Below are positions 11,972-23,962 of a stretch of DNA of 64,000 nt, one piece after another. A model generated the notes under the pieces. That model had not been told where the DNA came from. It ran no database searches and saw nothing but the letters and a program-made list of their open reading frames with translations. A program made the translations under genes and the position numbers. The stretch comes from Mixia osmundae IAM 14324 (taxonomy: Eukaryota > Basidiomycota > Mixiomycetes > Mixiales > Mixiaceae): the NCBI RefSeq assembly GCF_000708205.1, contig NW_014575562.1, forward strand, positions 187,616 through 251,615, read 5' to 3'. The stretch's first letter is position 1. Each line of letters opens with the position of its first letter.

Positions 11972-14746
11972 TCAAATGAAATCTACAGCAGTCGGCCGAA
12001 TCTGTCGACTGCCTACCGGGTTCTTCTCCACCCAGACTTCCTCTTCTTTCACGCGCCTCTTGACTGCGGGACCCAGATTCGGGTTCGGCTTGGCTTTGCG
12101 CCCACTCTTGAGGTCCGCGTCCGCGTCATCTGCGCCATCCTCGACGTCGAAAGAGAGTACACTCTTGTGAGGTTTCTTCTGTTTCTTGATCTTCGTCTTT
12201 GTCGACTCGGTCTTAGCAGCTGTAGGTCGTGCCACAAACGTTGGCTTGAAGCTCGACAAGTCCACTTGCTCGACATGCCCCGGTTTGGGTGCTTCGTAAC
12301 GAATGCCATGCTCGGGATCAAACCGGGGCACAGACGCGACCGTAGCCGCAGCATCCATCATGACTGCATCTTCCGCTAGCGCTGTTTCCGGCTGGACCGC
12401 TGATGGGTCCGCGGGCGCATCAGCGTGCTCCACTGCAAGCGTTTCTTCCTTCTCATCGTCGTCATCGTCAGAGTCTGCGAAGATGGCCTTGAAAATGTCC
12501 ATCGAAGGACGCTCATACGTCAGCGTATCTCGACCTTGATTTTCGTCGTCACCGATCCCGACCGTAGCAAGATCCCTCGGACCAGAGGGTTGTGCCTTAC
12601 TAGCCGCAGGCTTATCAGCCATAGGTTGTACGGCCGTCATGGCTTCTATGGTCGCTTCGTCCAGATTGCTCGAGCGCACAATACGATCCATTGCAGCCTT
12701 GTTGAGCACATCCTTGCTATCGTCTTTCACGTTGACATGCGGTCCTTCTGGATGCGGGTCGGGTACGTTGAAGCGTTTGCAGAGCAGCCGGTTCGGGTAA
12801 AAGGGCGTTTCGCTCCGTGTCAGTGTGCCGAACATGCCTGCTCTTGCAGCGTTCTGTGCAGGCGTCAGATTCTCTTCGATATATTTGGGTGTTTCCGCTT
12901 CGCCGGGCTGAGCATCCTCAGACAGAGCAGTGACTTTGCGCAGTCCCGGCTCTGGCTGATCGGCTGCAAAAGTTGTAGACAGTGCTGAGCCCGCCGTGAA
13001 GCGCGAAGCCATCATGACGCTCATAGGCTTGAAGATCTTTGCAGATCTGGCAAAATCTTGCAGCTCTCTGTTCAGCTGGGCTACCGTCATATTTGCCAGA
13101 GGTACGAAGCGAACATCCTTGCGCAGACCCGCCGCGCTCTCGAGAAACAGACGGTAGCGTGTTTGGCGGGGGATATCGTCCTGGTAGGGCATATAGCCGC
13201 CCAGAGCAGCTTTTGCCGTCACGACGTCCACAGAAGGGACCTCGACTTCGTTGGATGGCTCCGGCCCCGTCGGAATCGCCTCTGAGGTCGAACCGTTCGG
13301 AGCCGCAGATCGAAAGCTCGCTAGGCGCTCTCGATCTTTGGCACTGATAAAGTCGAATACAGAGCGAGCAGGCCCTTTGATGGGTTCCTCGCCGAGCGCA
13401 TGCGCTCGCTACAGCACAGCAGACACCGTTAACAGAAACAATGCCAATAGTGAAGACCACTCGCCTCGTCTGCATTCTTCACGGTCTGCTTGCTCGCTTG
13501 CGGTATTGCGGCACCCAGAACACGCTCAGGTCGTGGCTGCCATTCTTGTGGAACATCCGGAGGCTCGAACCTGCGATGATATCGATACAGGCTGAGCAAG
13601 AGCCTGCTGAGGCAGCGATTTTCACTGACCATGTATCTACTGGAACAGGCTGTACAGCGAGTACGAAACCAGCTATTACGATAGAGTCGTCCTTGAATCT
13701 CTGACCAGCTGATGCAGGCCGGGTTGCTCGTTCTCGCCGTCTGTCGGCTTGTACTTCGGACTGGCCAAGCAATTGCGGACCCTTCCTTCTTCGTTCCTCA
13801 GTGGCTGTCCTGAGTACCTCTTCGTCTTGAGGCCGCATGGCATATATGTCCGCATCGTCCTCATCTAATTCCTCTAGTGCGCTGATACCGAAAGCGCCAC
13901 CTCGGGGGAGAGTGATGTCGCTAGCCTTTGCTTTGCCTTTGACAATTTGGGATGTCTCGGCTTGTAGCTGATTGAGCGTCATGCCTGCAATGTATCCAAG
14001 ACCGAAAGTATTGTCCTTGGCAGCATAAGCGACAAGAGGCCGGTCGAGAGGAGCAAAAGAATGCTTGAGCGCCTCATCATCGTCATTCGCAGACGAAGTG
14101 TAGAATGAGCCTAGACCGAGTTCATCTGCTGTCCGTTGGCGAGCTTGAGCAGATACGCGAGGTCCTGCCCCTTGGCCTTCCCTCCAACCCATTCGCTTCA
14201 TCAGCTTTTCGCCAATCGCGTCTGAGCGCGGCTTGACCATATCGCCCAACAGCGCATCGAAACCGGTCGCACTTGCTGTCTGGGGAGCATCAAAAGAAGC
14301 AGATGGCTTCAACGACTCCGTTGCTCTGAGTTCGACTAGATCCTCTTCGTCCATGAAATCCTCAGGACGTTGCATTGTTCGCTGCTGCGTGCTCGCGTCT
14401 GATGCATTTTGACCTGCTGCCTCTTTGGTCGCTCGGGAGGACTTGAATGTCGACGGCGTCCATCCTTCCTTTGATCCGACAGTATTGAAGTAGCCAGCTG
14501 CAGATCCTGCTGAGCACTGCGGCTAATCCGAGTAACGGTAGGCCTACCTGAGAAACCGCCTGTGAAGGCGCCATGAAGCCTCCGCCTGCCCTTTTCGTCC
14601 CTCACCTCTTGCTGCCATACAGGGACATATTCATTCTTGTCTTTGTGGGCGATAGAAGGCAAAGGCGTGCCATAGCTACAGAAGTTCTCGTTGAGGCCTT
14701 GCACATTGAGCTCCTCCGCTTTGCGCTTGAGCCGGTTGGTCGCCAT
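11972..14746 (-). CDS. GPATCH1-like G-patch protein (DUF1604), probable spliceosome component
   Basis: N-terminus matches the GPATCH1 family: FCSYGTPLPSIAHKDKNEYV, WQQEVRDEKGRRRLHGAF and GYFNTVGSKEGWTPSTF. A G-patch-type segment follows (KLMKRMGWREGQGAGPR). Mid-protein FVLAVQPVP..WFEPPDVPQEW and a conserved DIPRQTRYRLFLE, then a disordered acidic and basic tail ending near VDFI. G-patch proteins activate DEAH helicases; GPATCH1 is found in catalytic spliceosomes in animals and basidiomycetes (known for the family, not shown here). Three introns: after FTGGFS, within the Trp codon of PVDTW, and after KNADEA. S. cerevisiae lacks this gene, so its presence fits an intron-rich fungus. Shares a 184-bp divergent promoter with PEX4. 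Confidence 0.88.
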
Positions 14747-14846
14747 CGCATCGCCTGTAGCTCTATGATGCTAGTACAGAGACGACAGTCAACGAACGCT
14801 AGACCTGCGCACTCCACTGGGCCAAGTGATCGATGACAGAGGGGTC

Positions 14847-14875
14847 GAGGTGATGATGCAGGTGATGATCACCTC
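14847..14875. repeat. 8-bp inverted repeat with internal direct repeat in the GPATCH1/PEX4 promoter
   Basis: GAGGTGAT (14847-14854) is answered by ATCACCTC (14868-14875); GGTGATGAT is also repeated directly at 14849 and 14861. It sits 56 bp before the PEX4 start and could be a factor site or a 5'-leader hairpin. Confidence 0.5.
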
Positions 14876-14930
14876 GCGGCGACGTGGCGACGACGCTCGC
14901 GCCAGAGCAGAGCATCATCCAGCCCCGGCC

Positions 14931-15574
14931 ATGGCACCGCTAGCGCGACGCCTGCTGGCTGAACTCTCGGACTACAGACGCAACGCTTCCTCTTTTGATC
15001 ACTTGCTGTCTCTCTCGCCCGTCTCCGACGAAGATCTCCTGACATGGCATGCTCGCCTCAAAGGTCCCAAAGATTCGCCATTCGAGGGTGCCTAGACGCT
15101 CAGCTTGCACCAGACAAGCACTGACTTCTCAGCCCAGACTTCGACTTCGATCTCAGCATCAAAGTGCCTGAAGCCTATCCGAGCAAACCGCCATCAATCT
15201 ACTTCACAACTCAGCTGTGCCATCCAAACGTCGCAGTCAAGGTACGCAATACCCCGCGCTCCGACTCCTGTGCAGGCGCTGATGTCGTCAGATACTCAGA
15301 CTGGAGAGATCTGTCTGGATGTGCTCCAGAGCGAGTGGTCGCCAGCATGGACACTTGCGAGCGCGTGTACTGCCGTTCAAGCACTGCTCGCCTGTCCCGA
15401 GCCTTCTTCTCCTCTCAACGTCGACGCAGGTAGGTACTTTTCTCTCTTGCACATCATATCTGCTGCTCATGTCAGTCTGTCGGGGCAGCCAATCTTGTGC
15501 GATCGGGCGACAAGATGGCCTACTATTCGATAGCGCGTCTGTACGCACAGCTTGCGGTCCCAGCTACGCCCTGA
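14931..15574 (+). CDS. PEX4: Peroxin-4-type ubiquitin-conjugating enzyme (E2)
   Basis: E2 that monoubiquitinates the import receptor Pex5 at the peroxisome so it can be recycled. Four exons (14931-15087, 15138-15241, 15300-15429, 15489-15574) join in frame to 158 residues, the usual length. Visible E2 marks: WHARLKGPKDSPFE, VPEAYPSKPPSIYF, the HPNV motif, catalytic Cys in GEICLDVLQSEWSPAW, and SPEPSSPLN-like PEPSSPLNVDAANLVRSGD. The SPAWTL segment after the active Cys and the closing YYSIARLYAQLA are characteristic of Pex4 rather than Ubc4/5. Start at 14931 chosen because it is the last ATG before the conserved helix and has a good context (gccATGG); an in-frame upstream ATG at 14826 would add a low-complexity extension. 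Confidence 0.88.
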
Positions 15575-15714
15575 CACTACACGCTTCAACAGCCGTCCAG
15601 CGCTACTCAGCTTCCGAATAGCTACAGTCCAAACAGTCGCTTGTCCTGATACAGCGATCACAGACTGCACCAGTACAACACCCATTCAGACTCGCTGTCA
15701 TATCACTAGCTAGT

Positions 15715-18700
15715 CTAGCCTGTGAAGATGCGTCTGACAGTACGGCGATCTCGGTCGCCAGTCACACGCACGCTGCCTTCGGTCTCGAGCGATTTGACAA
15801 TATCCGTGAGCTCCGTGGGCTCGACAGCCACGCTGCTCTGGTCATTGATGGCTTTTGCAAGATCGCCCCAGCGCATGCCTCTGTCGATGTCGCCAGATTC
15901 GAGAAGGACAAGTATAGCCGCTTTGAGATCGTTGCGCAGCTTAGTTGCGGCCATGCCGTGGCCCGTGTTGAGCATGTCGAGATCGAGCAAGCCTACTCAC
16001 GAGCAAATCAGCTCCGTGTCGTACGAATGCGAACGAGCGAACCTGTGATGGGATCCGTTGCTGACTCCTTGAGCGCCTCCCGAATCAAGCGGAAGGCTTC
16101 CTCTACGTCCTCAGCATCCACCGTGTCCGAGAATCGCATCCGTGCGTGCGCCTCGCTCAATCTGATACCGCTCTCGAGCTGTCTCGTGGTGGCGGTAATG
16201 CGCCGATCGGATGAACGAGGATCGATGCCTGCCTTGCGCATGGCGACGTAGTTCTTGACGAGCAAGTCTGACGCTTCCTGAGTCAAGCGAGGATGGATGT
16301 GGTTGCGAGCAAACGATACATAGGTAGTGAGCTGTTCGACAGGCATGATGTCGCTTCCACCCGTCTCGGGCCTGTCCTCAAGATAGAGGCTGACGAGATG
16401 CTTGGCCAGACGACGATCATGTGTCTCGTCGACTCTGTCCAGCACGAGATAGAGCAGATCGAAGCGAGAGATGAGCGTAGGCGGCAGATCGATGTTCTTC
16501 GTGATAGGCCAGTGCAGATTGTATTTCGAACCGACTGGATTGGCTGCTGCAAGTATAGAGCTGCGGGCATTGAGCGTCGTGATGATGCCCGCTTTTGCAA
16601 TCGAGACTGTCTGCTGCTCCATCACTTCGTGTAGCACGCTTCGTGTCGCGTCTGACATCTTGTCAAATTCGTCAATACAGCACACACCACCGTCGGACAG
16701 CACCAGTGCGCCAGATTCGAGGACGAGCTGCTTCGAATCCGGATCGCGAGTGACATAGGCTGTCAGGCCGACGGCTGACGATCCTTTACCAGACGTATAG
16801 ATGCCACGTGGAGCAATCTTGTGGACGTATTGCAGGATTTGCGACTTGGATGTACCGGGATCACCGACCAACAGGACGTTGATGTCGCCACGATAGCGAG
16901 GGCCACCGCTGCCTCCGCCGCGACTGATCGACTTGTTTGTGCCTCCAAAGAGCTGGAGCAAGATACCCTTCTTGATATCGTCCATCTCCCAGATCGAAGG
17001 AGCCAGCGAACGCGACAGGAACTCGTAGATGTCTGGGCGACGAGAGAGTGCGACGAGTTCCTCCTGATGACGTGCACGGCTTTGTCTGACATTATCGGGC
17101 GCATCGGCGAGCTCATCTTGTAGACCGAGCTCTTGTTCGCGTTCAAAGTCGTCCTCCCCTCCGACACCAACGTGGCTGCCAAACCGGCCTTCTCCTTCGC
17201 GAGTAGACGTATCGAGACCAAGTCGTTTGGCATCCGTCTTCTTGACATGCAAGACGTCGATGTACGTCTTGAAAAGCGACTTGATCGTGCGTTGACGAGG
17301 GTTGACTCGCACGGCAACAGAACGGAAGATGCCAGTGATTGTGACGCGATCACCCGGCTTAGCGATATCGACGAGCTCGTCGTACACGCAAAGGGAGACA
17401 GTATGAGGCGTTTGACCATCGGGTACAGCGTCTGCACACTGATGAGTACTCATCCAAGACGAGACAGAGCGACTGACCTGGCGTTTCCTGAAGACGGATG
17501 ACCTGACGGTCAGAGAATTCGCAGCGGTTATGGATAAGGCTCATGCCGCCTTTGAGACCGCAAGTCTCGCGAGGGCAAGCAGCAGGTTCTTCGATGCGAC
17601 CTCTATCGATATCAGCCGTGATGGTGTGCATGCAGGTGAGACAGCGAAAAAAGGCTGTGCTCCTCGTCAGCTACTGCATGTCATGGACGGTATGGCTGGC
17701 TTGCCTGATTTCATGTCAGGTATGATGGGAGTAGCTCGGATGACGAGGCCCTTGATCGTGACGAGCTTGTCGATGTCGCCAGGACCTAGGTCGCGCATGT
17801 TGACGCCGATGTGACGATCAGTCGACATGGCTTGATCGCGATCTCCTCTGCCATGCTCGGTGCTAGCAAAGGGTCGGATCTTATAGATACGGGAGTTCAT
17901 TTCGTAAATCTCGTCGTCCGTAATTGGGCCGTATGCGCCCGAAGCCTGATCAGCCCAGCCGAGGTCGATCATTGCACTATACGATACGCGAGTTCAGTGA
18001 GGCTGCACAAAGGTATCGTGAGACTGACTCTTTGAGGACTTGATCGCACATGGGGACGACTTCCTGCGGATACGTTCGCAGCCAGCGCTCGAGCTTACGA
18101 GTAGGCGGAAAGGCAGCTAGATTGAGCATGTCTAGGTTGAGATTCGTCTGACTCGTCAATCGCATCGTTCGCATACTGCAGCCATCCGCGTCAATCATCC
18201 GTCGCGCAAGTATGGGAAATGACATACTAGTGCTCATAGAGTAGCTTCTCGCCGTCCAACGCTGCGTGTTGCTGAGCAATCTTGTCCTCGTCCTCCATCT
18301 CGCCATTGAGGAGTGCTTGCTCCCTATCCCATTGCATGCGATACTTTGGCTTGTAATCGCTCAGGAAAAGCTTGAAGGCCGTCATGGCTTCATCCAGCCC
18401 GACACTCGTGCCCCAGATGACTTTACGCGGTCCGGTAGCATCAGGATCGGCATCCGATCCGTTGTGAGTAGCAGCACGAGAACCGGCTCCAGTAGGCACG
18501 AGCAACCGATCCGATCCTGTATCTGACATGCCGCCCAGTGCAGAGCTAGCCAGACGAGAATGGGGCGTTGCACGAGGCGCTGGGCGCATCTCGACGTTCC
18601 GCGTACCGGTCGTGACTGCGCCAGGTGTAGACGGAGGCATAGAAGAGTGGATGTCGCCTCGGATATTGCGTCGAGGAGCAGGAGAGCCTGCATCAGACCT

Positions 18701-18971
18701 ACAAATTCGTTAGCTCGAGTGCCTTCGAACAGAGGGCACCGTACATTGGGAAGAAGAGAGGTTCACTGCTCGCTTGGCTGGGCAGGACTGTCGAACCGCG
18801 TGAACGGATGGAATGAGGCGTGCGGCCATTGGGAGGTCCTGCGCTGCTGGTAGGCAGCATACCGCTGCTTTGCAGTCCGCCGACGTGAGGCGTGTTCGGA
18901 CCGCTCATCGAGGAGGATGGCAGCATGCCACGGGGCTCGCTCGAAGGCTGAGAAGGCATATCGATGTCCAT
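15715..18971 (-). CDS. MCM4: DNA replication licensing factor Mcm4
   Basis: Subunit of the Mcm2-7 replicative helicase. N-terminal Ser/Pro/Gly-rich tail, then the OB/zinc region: [20 protein letters not shown] with the second Cys pair in CPRETCG. The AAA+ core has Walker [28 protein letters not shown], Walker [10 protein letters not shown] and the arginine-finger box [11 protein letters not shown]. The [20 protein letters not shown] block is diagnostic for Mcm4. C-terminal winged helix ends in VRRIFTG. Six introns; the one at 17655-17704 has a GC donor. Upstream spacer to STE24 is only 99 bp and holds an MCB box, consistent with G1/S control. Confidence 0.95.
17655..17704 (-). other. GC-AG intron in MCM4
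   Basis: Donor TCAG/GCAAGC, acceptor CACAG, 50 nt. Removing it gives [14 protein letters not shown], matching the conserved Mcm4 zinc-region entry; the next GT in reach shifts the frame. Confidence 0.85.
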
Positions 18972-19032
18972 CTTGAGACCCGAGCCTCTCGCAAAGTCTT
19001 GCTTTAGCTCAGTGTGAAGCGCGTCGAACGCG

Positions 19033-19038
19033 ACGCGT
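19033..19038. promoter_or_regulatory. MCB box (ACGCGT) before MCM4
   Basis: Sequence GACGCGTTAA, 62 bp upstream of the MCM4 start, inside a 99-bp promoter. ACGCGT is the MBF (Mbp1/Swi6) site of G1/S genes in fungi, and MCM genes are common targets. Confidence 0.6.
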
Positions 19039-19070
19039 TAATGAGGTGGCGCAAGAGCATGCATTCGCCG

Positions 19071-20605
19071 CTATTGGCTCTTTTTGTCGATTTGCTCTAG
19101 AGCAGCCAGACGCTCAATCAGTGTCGGATGACTATGATGGAATGCAGAGTAGAGCGCATCGTACGTTAGGACTGCGCTGTTCTTACTCATCAGGCGTATG
19201 AGGCCGACTTTGAGTTGCTGCGCGTAGCCGAGATTCTTGGCAAAGGCGTCTGCTTCATATTCCATCACACGGGACTGCCAGTTGTTCGCAAACTGCAGCA
19301 ACGTATCTAGCGGACCGAGCAGGAACTGGCTGAGCATCAATCCGACGATGATCGGCAGATGCTCTGACGGGTCTGCGGAGAGCGACAGATACTTCTGAGC
19401 TAGTGTCATCTCGGGTCGGAAGCCAAAAGCGGCATAGAGCGATGGCGAGAAGAGAACGAGACTGATCAAGCTGAGGTTGACGAGCAGGATGACTTGAGCA
19501 GATCCCATCATTCGGAGCGTATGGTTCAGCTTCCAATGACCCAATTCGTGTGCCAGTACGGCTTCTACTTCTTCGGGCTTGTTCTGATCGAGCAGCGTGT
19601 CAAAGATGACTACACGTTTCGGGAAGAAGGGTATGCCGATAAAGTAGGCATTCGAGTGAGCGCTCCGCTTGCTACCATCGACGACCATCACTTTGCCCAG
19701 AGGAAATCTGATAGAGTTTGCCAGTTTGATCAATCGTTGGCCCACATTGACATAGTCTGGCTTGTCTGTGAACGCGCTCAACGGCGTAAACGTGTTGAAC
19801 AAGGGCGCCAGTACGTAGATATACGCCGGGATGACGAGAATCTGCAAGACGGCGACAAAGACAAGCAGGTAGAGTACAAACGTCTTGCCGGCCCATCTGA
19901 TGATGGCAAGCACGCCGGCGAGCAGAGGTCCTCCAATGGCAGCTGTCAAGACGAGACTCTTGACGAGATCGGTCGTCCAAGTTCGGAGATCAGTCTTGTT
20001 GAACGAATGACGCTCTTCTATCACGAATGTCCTGATCAAGCTGAACGGCGCGGACGTGATGGTGGAAATGAGTGTGAGCAGGCCTGCAAAGACCAAAGAA
20101 CGTCCGATCTCTCCTTGCGCATAGCTGCCTCCCAGTTGTCCAGCAAGGTTCCACAATCCCTTGAGTCCGGTCCAGTTGTTGGGCTCGTGCTTGCCAATGT
20201 CGAAGAAGAATTGCAAGAAACCAGTGAGGAGGCAGATTGTCTCGAGCTGGCCAAAGAGATCAGTCAGGATGCCGAACTGGAGCTTGTCGAGCGAGTAGGC
20301 CTGAGACTTCCAAAAGGCATGAATTGGCGTCACACTCTCGTCCTTGTCCTTGTCCAACTGGCTCGCTTTGTCCTTCTCAGCCTCGCTTGCTTTGCTGAGC
20401 TCGGCAAGGTAAGGCTTCAGTGTCTTCGGTACGTCCTTACAGGTCAAATGGGGCAGCTGTCTGGCGCTGTGCGGAAGTCGCTGTAAGCATGGCAACGGCC
20501 CCATGAATGACACGGCACGCACCTGACGTAGGTCTCGAACACAAAGGCGGCCAAGCTGATACTCAAGATGATGGTCGAGTACGGCAGTCCATCTGAGCTC
20601 GACAT
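19071..20605 (-). CDS. STE24: CAAX prenyl protease 1 (Ste24, zinc metalloprotease)
   Basis: Multi-pass ER membrane protease that trims farnesylated proteins, including lipopeptide mating pheromones. Catalytic HExxH motif in AVLAHELGHWKLNH, the third Zn ligand in MEYEADAFA, and the typical RSAHSNAYFIGIPFFPKRVV segment are all present. Hydrophobic spans recur along the protein. The start at 20605 gives MSSSDGLPYSTIILSISLAA as the first membrane segment; one GT-AG intron then joins ETYVS to ARQLPHL. A longer open frame upstream of 20605 (to about 20720) is out of frame with this exon and was rejected. The tail ends RLAALEQIDKKSQ. Confidence 0.93.
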
Positions 20606-20846
20606 CTAGCGTATCGCCTCGTCTTGTGATCGAGCTGATTGGTCGGTGACACGGCAGTGATGACGGCGTACGACAGCGGCGACGACGCGCTTTTGGACGT
20701 GACGTGGACATTGCCGGCACTGTCCATGTCGATCCTCACGATCGAGAGCACGATAAGACAACAATGCAACATCTCGTGAATCCATACAGGTCTACGGTCA
20801 TTGCATATCTTGCGCTGCAGTGCTCTCACTCTCGGCAGAAGGAGCG

Positions 20847-22019
20847 TCAAGTTGCAGGTGAGAGAGCATACTCGTCCCATTCGTCTTCTGTGATCCCCGA
20901 CCAGCCCAGATAGATCAGGACGATAGTCACCGATTCGAGAAAGGTAGCCAAGAATGATCCATCCACTTTTGCGCCACTCCTGTCACGCTCATGCTCAGGG
21001 TGAGTCCGACAAGGAGAGACAAAGGCGACTTGCCTCAGACATATCATCTCGCTGAGTCCATAATAGATGCCTTGCGATAGCACAAACGTAAGCAGAGCCG
21101 CGAGGAATATCACTGTCGGAGTCAGGGAGCCTGATCAGTATCTGCTGATACTGAGCGAGCAGTGAGGACTGACGGGCAGGTCTGCCCTCGCGCAAGACAA
21201 GGATGGTCACGCCGAGCGAAGTGGCGAAATAGACGACCGTTGCGATCAACGGCCATACTATCGTCAGCGTGAACAGGAAGAGCTCTTTCAGTCGGCCGGG
21301 ATGTATCGACCGATCCTCGAAGAAGGCAGTAATCCGGAGTCCCTTGTCGAGGGAAATGTAGAGCGTGCCAACAAAGGCGATCAGGCTACCCAATGACATG
21401 GGGATCAGACTGGCAGCAGTACCGTCATCGACGAGTTGTAGACCGAGCAGACCTGTCCAGGTGAGAACGAAGAACATTGCCACGACGGTGGCGAGATGGA
21501 GTGCTGTCAGTACGACGACAGCCGCCGTCCCTTGGCCGACGATAGATCCCAGTGTGACGATCTGCAAAAGACACTGCAAACCATAGAGTGCAAAGAAGAC
21601 GGTGATCTCAATACGACCTGTTGTCATGTCAGGCCAATGAGATCGACGGACTGGCTGATTCGACAATGAAGTGACTGACCGACTGCCGCTTGCCGCCTCT
21701 TTGCTTTGTGAATGAGCACGAGCGCGAGAAGGATGCTGAGGGCAGCAAAGATGATATTGGCAAGGTTGCCCAAGTCATCTTGAGATCCCCCGAAAGTGCT
21801 CGCACGTGCAATGGCGCATCTCGACCTGACTCCCACGCCTTGATGAGCCAGTATCTCCCCGAAAGTGCCATTGCTTGCTGGATCTGGCAAGTTGAGCAAG
21901 TAGGGATAGCTCGAGCTCGGCTGTGTCCGTAGCAAGGAGCTCAGGAAAAGGTTGCAGACCGGCAAGCTGGGCACATGTCGACAAGCATAGCCAAATTCGC
22001 CATATTCGAACAGCGGCAT
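20847..22019 (-). CDS. CHS7: Chs7-like chitin synthase export chaperone
   Basis: Chs7 proteins are ER polytopic chaperones needed to export class IV chitin synthase (Chs3) to the surface. This one starts MPLFEYGEFGYACRHVPSLP (family: short N-terminus with FG.F...C...LPLC), followed by about seven hydrophobic helices, LTWTGLLGLQLVDDGTAASL in the middle (family: NGFVGFQLYEDGT) and IYYGLSEMICL..DGSFLATFLE near the end (family: SD.IC.A..HYIDG.FF). Three introns: two GT-AG, one GC-AG at 20980-21033. The family call rests on these conserved blocks and the helix layout. Confidence 0.8.
20980..21033 (-). other. GC-AG intron in CHS7
   Basis: Donor TGAG/GCAAGT, acceptor GACAG, 54 nt. Splicing gives SEMICLRSGAKVDGSFLATF in one frame; the nearby GT (GTCTGA) would create an immediate stop. 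Confidence 0.85.
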
Positions 22020-22411
22020 GCCCTGCTGTCCAGCTCCCCGCTGAACTCTCTACCGAGCTGTTCGAGCCGTGTGAGATGCACCAGATGGGGGGCCAGGCAC
22101 ATTGCCCGTTGTCAGGCAGATGCAGAGATGTGTGCGGTCAGTGCGCAGACCAGACGCGTCTCAGAGGGGACCGCCCGGTGGAGCCCATCAAGCGCTCAAG
22201 GTCTTGGAGGCAGAGTCGCGCACAATACATTCATCTAGATGCAAACAGGTGCGCTCGATGCGACCGTCTTCATGATTTGCTGGCATGCACAATATACCTG
22301 GTCGAGCTGATGAGTGTCCGCAGCGTGTGAGAGCAGTCGGACTATACCCTTTGTCCGCGACGACATTGCGCGTCTTGTACACGATCGTATACTGTCGCAG
22401 CGAGAGAGGTA
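22020..22411. other. 392-bp spacer upstream of CHS7
   Basis: CHS7 promoter region between its start and the GCLM stop. Contains an ACGCGT at 22154-22159. No gene was supported. Confidence 0.45.
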
Positions 22412-22434
22412 TTAGCTCGACCGGCGCGAGCTAA
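22412..22434. repeat. Perfect 8-bp hairpin across the GCLM stop codon
   Basis: TTAGCTCG (22412-22419), loop ACCGGCG, CGAGCTAA (22427-22434). The stop codon of the minus-strand gene forms part of one arm. Possible 3'-end structure. Confidence 0.5.
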
Positions 22435-23736
22435 AGCAGCCCACGCCGACCTTGAGCACCCAATTGACCGTTCCCCAAGAAGATCCTTCTCCAATCAATG
22501 CTTTCGGCAACCGCGAGCCAAATTCGTCAAGGAGCGCAGAGAACGTCGCAGGCGGAAGTAGATCTATAATCGCAATACCATCAGTCTCTGATTTGTACGC
22601 TCCTGAAGACGACCAGCCTGAACAGTCAGAGTGGGTGAGCAAGTCAATCTTGTTGTCTTTCATGATCGCCATGTCTTCGGGTGAGACAGAGCAGCAGTCT
22701 CTCAAGTTGATCTGGTTGACTCTGGGTCGCCTTATGCTCATGATCTCTCCGCTTGCTGGCGCAGACCGCGGCGGAGGAACCGTATATGTCGGCAGCTCGT
22801 CCAACAAGAAGCGCTTCATTCTTGCCGATGAAAACTCTGACAAGCCTAGCGAGCGTAGTGAAGGGTTGGTCGACATGCTCTGTCGCGCACAACCTCGTCA
22901 TCAGACTTGAGGGAGATCGACAGTAAGTATGTCACTCACCTCCCAAACTGGCCTCAACCTCGCAAAGACGTCCTCCTGTCCTCGTTCGTCGAGCTGTTGG
23001 AACAGCCCGCTCGTTTCGCCCTTCTCTCGCCTCTTCTTGTTCTCCAGACAGCCCCCGTCCGGATCATCCTCGTCGTACACAACCCCGGGCAGACTCAGAA
23101 TGAGCAGATCAATCTCGTTCAGACCGGTAGCGAGTGTGAACTGCTGGACAGCTTGCTCGACCCATTCCGGATCGAGATGTGGTATGCTCGAAGACGTGTG
23201 TGGGTTGAGATAGAAGAACTTGGCGGTGATATCGAGCGAATCTCGCTGTTCGGTGGTCAGGTCGTGATCGAGCGAGAGCGGTGAGGGAATGGACAGCGCC
23301 CTTTCCTTGGGTGACCATGCGCACCATCCTGCTTCTATGTTGGTCTGACTGCCGTTCGTCTGCATGGGCTCGATCGAGCTCGACTCTGCTTTTGAGCTCT
23401 CCGACGCGCAGCTCGAGGGACATTGAGGCAATGGCAAGCTCGTCTCGAGCAGTGTACGGAGCGAGTAGACGAGCTCCGAATTGGATTTGCGAGAGGTCAG
23501 CGAGACGCTGGGTAGCTTGCCGAGGCGCAGGATAGACTGGGCGTACAAAATGAGGCTCTGTCGATGACCATGAGCTCTCTTTGCATGACCATGCCATCCG
23601 TTTGCCTCACCTGTACGTCCGATGCATGCTGTAGCGTGTTCAGAGCGCGCTCAGTGGGGCTCGTCGGCCTGGGGAGGTCTGTGCCGTGCTGGCTATGATG
23701 GTGACCGTTGACTGCCGTTCGCAAAAGTGTCGACAT
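22412..23736 (-). CDS. Glutamate-cysteine ligase regulatory subunit (GCLM-like, aldo-keto fold)
   Basis: Modifier subunit of the first enzyme of glutathione synthesis. Recognised by the C-terminal half: LGLSEFSSARMKRFLLDELP, VNQINLRDCCSVSPEDMAIM and DNKIDLLTHSDCSG, which parallel the family blocks SNQVNLASCC and IQLLTHND. Earlier WVEQAVQQFTLATGLNEIDLLILSLPG fits the barrel strand preceding it. Two GT-AG introns: after HASDVQ (near 23600) and after LRPVWE (near 22925). The first 40 residues are variable. GCLM proteins are non-catalytic aldo-keto reductase relatives. Confidence 0.82.
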
Positions 23737-23962
23737 TCTTGACTATCGAGACCGGAACAGTGGAGGAGCCTGCCTATGGTTCACTTCATCATCATCCTAT
23801 GCTCCTCCGTCTGCGTTCTTGCCAGCCAGCAGGCTCCAGACTGGACGGATCTCGAACTCTTCGACTGCTCCTGGCTCCGGATAAAAAGATAAAACTGCCG
23901 CGCGTCATCGCGTCATCGTTGATATCAAGACAAGCACGAATGCAGCTTTGGTACAATCTAGG

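Noticed and set aside
11774-12379. 201-codon plus-strand open frame opposite the end of GPATCH1
   Set aside because: Composition is unnatural and the minus strand carries the conserved gene.
19494-20486. 330-codon plus-strand open frame opposite STE24
   Set aside because: Antisense of the STE24 catalytic domain, whose HELGH motif and membrane spans are unambiguous.
20606-20720. Longer N-terminal extension of STE24
   Set aside because: Out of frame with the exon that encodes the first membrane span; the intron at the ETYV/ARQL join resolves it.
5910-22159. ACGCGT hexamers before MAK21 (5910) and CHS7 (22154) as G1/S sites
   Set aside because: Such hexamers are expected by chance about fifteen times in the window and these genes are not typical MBF targets.
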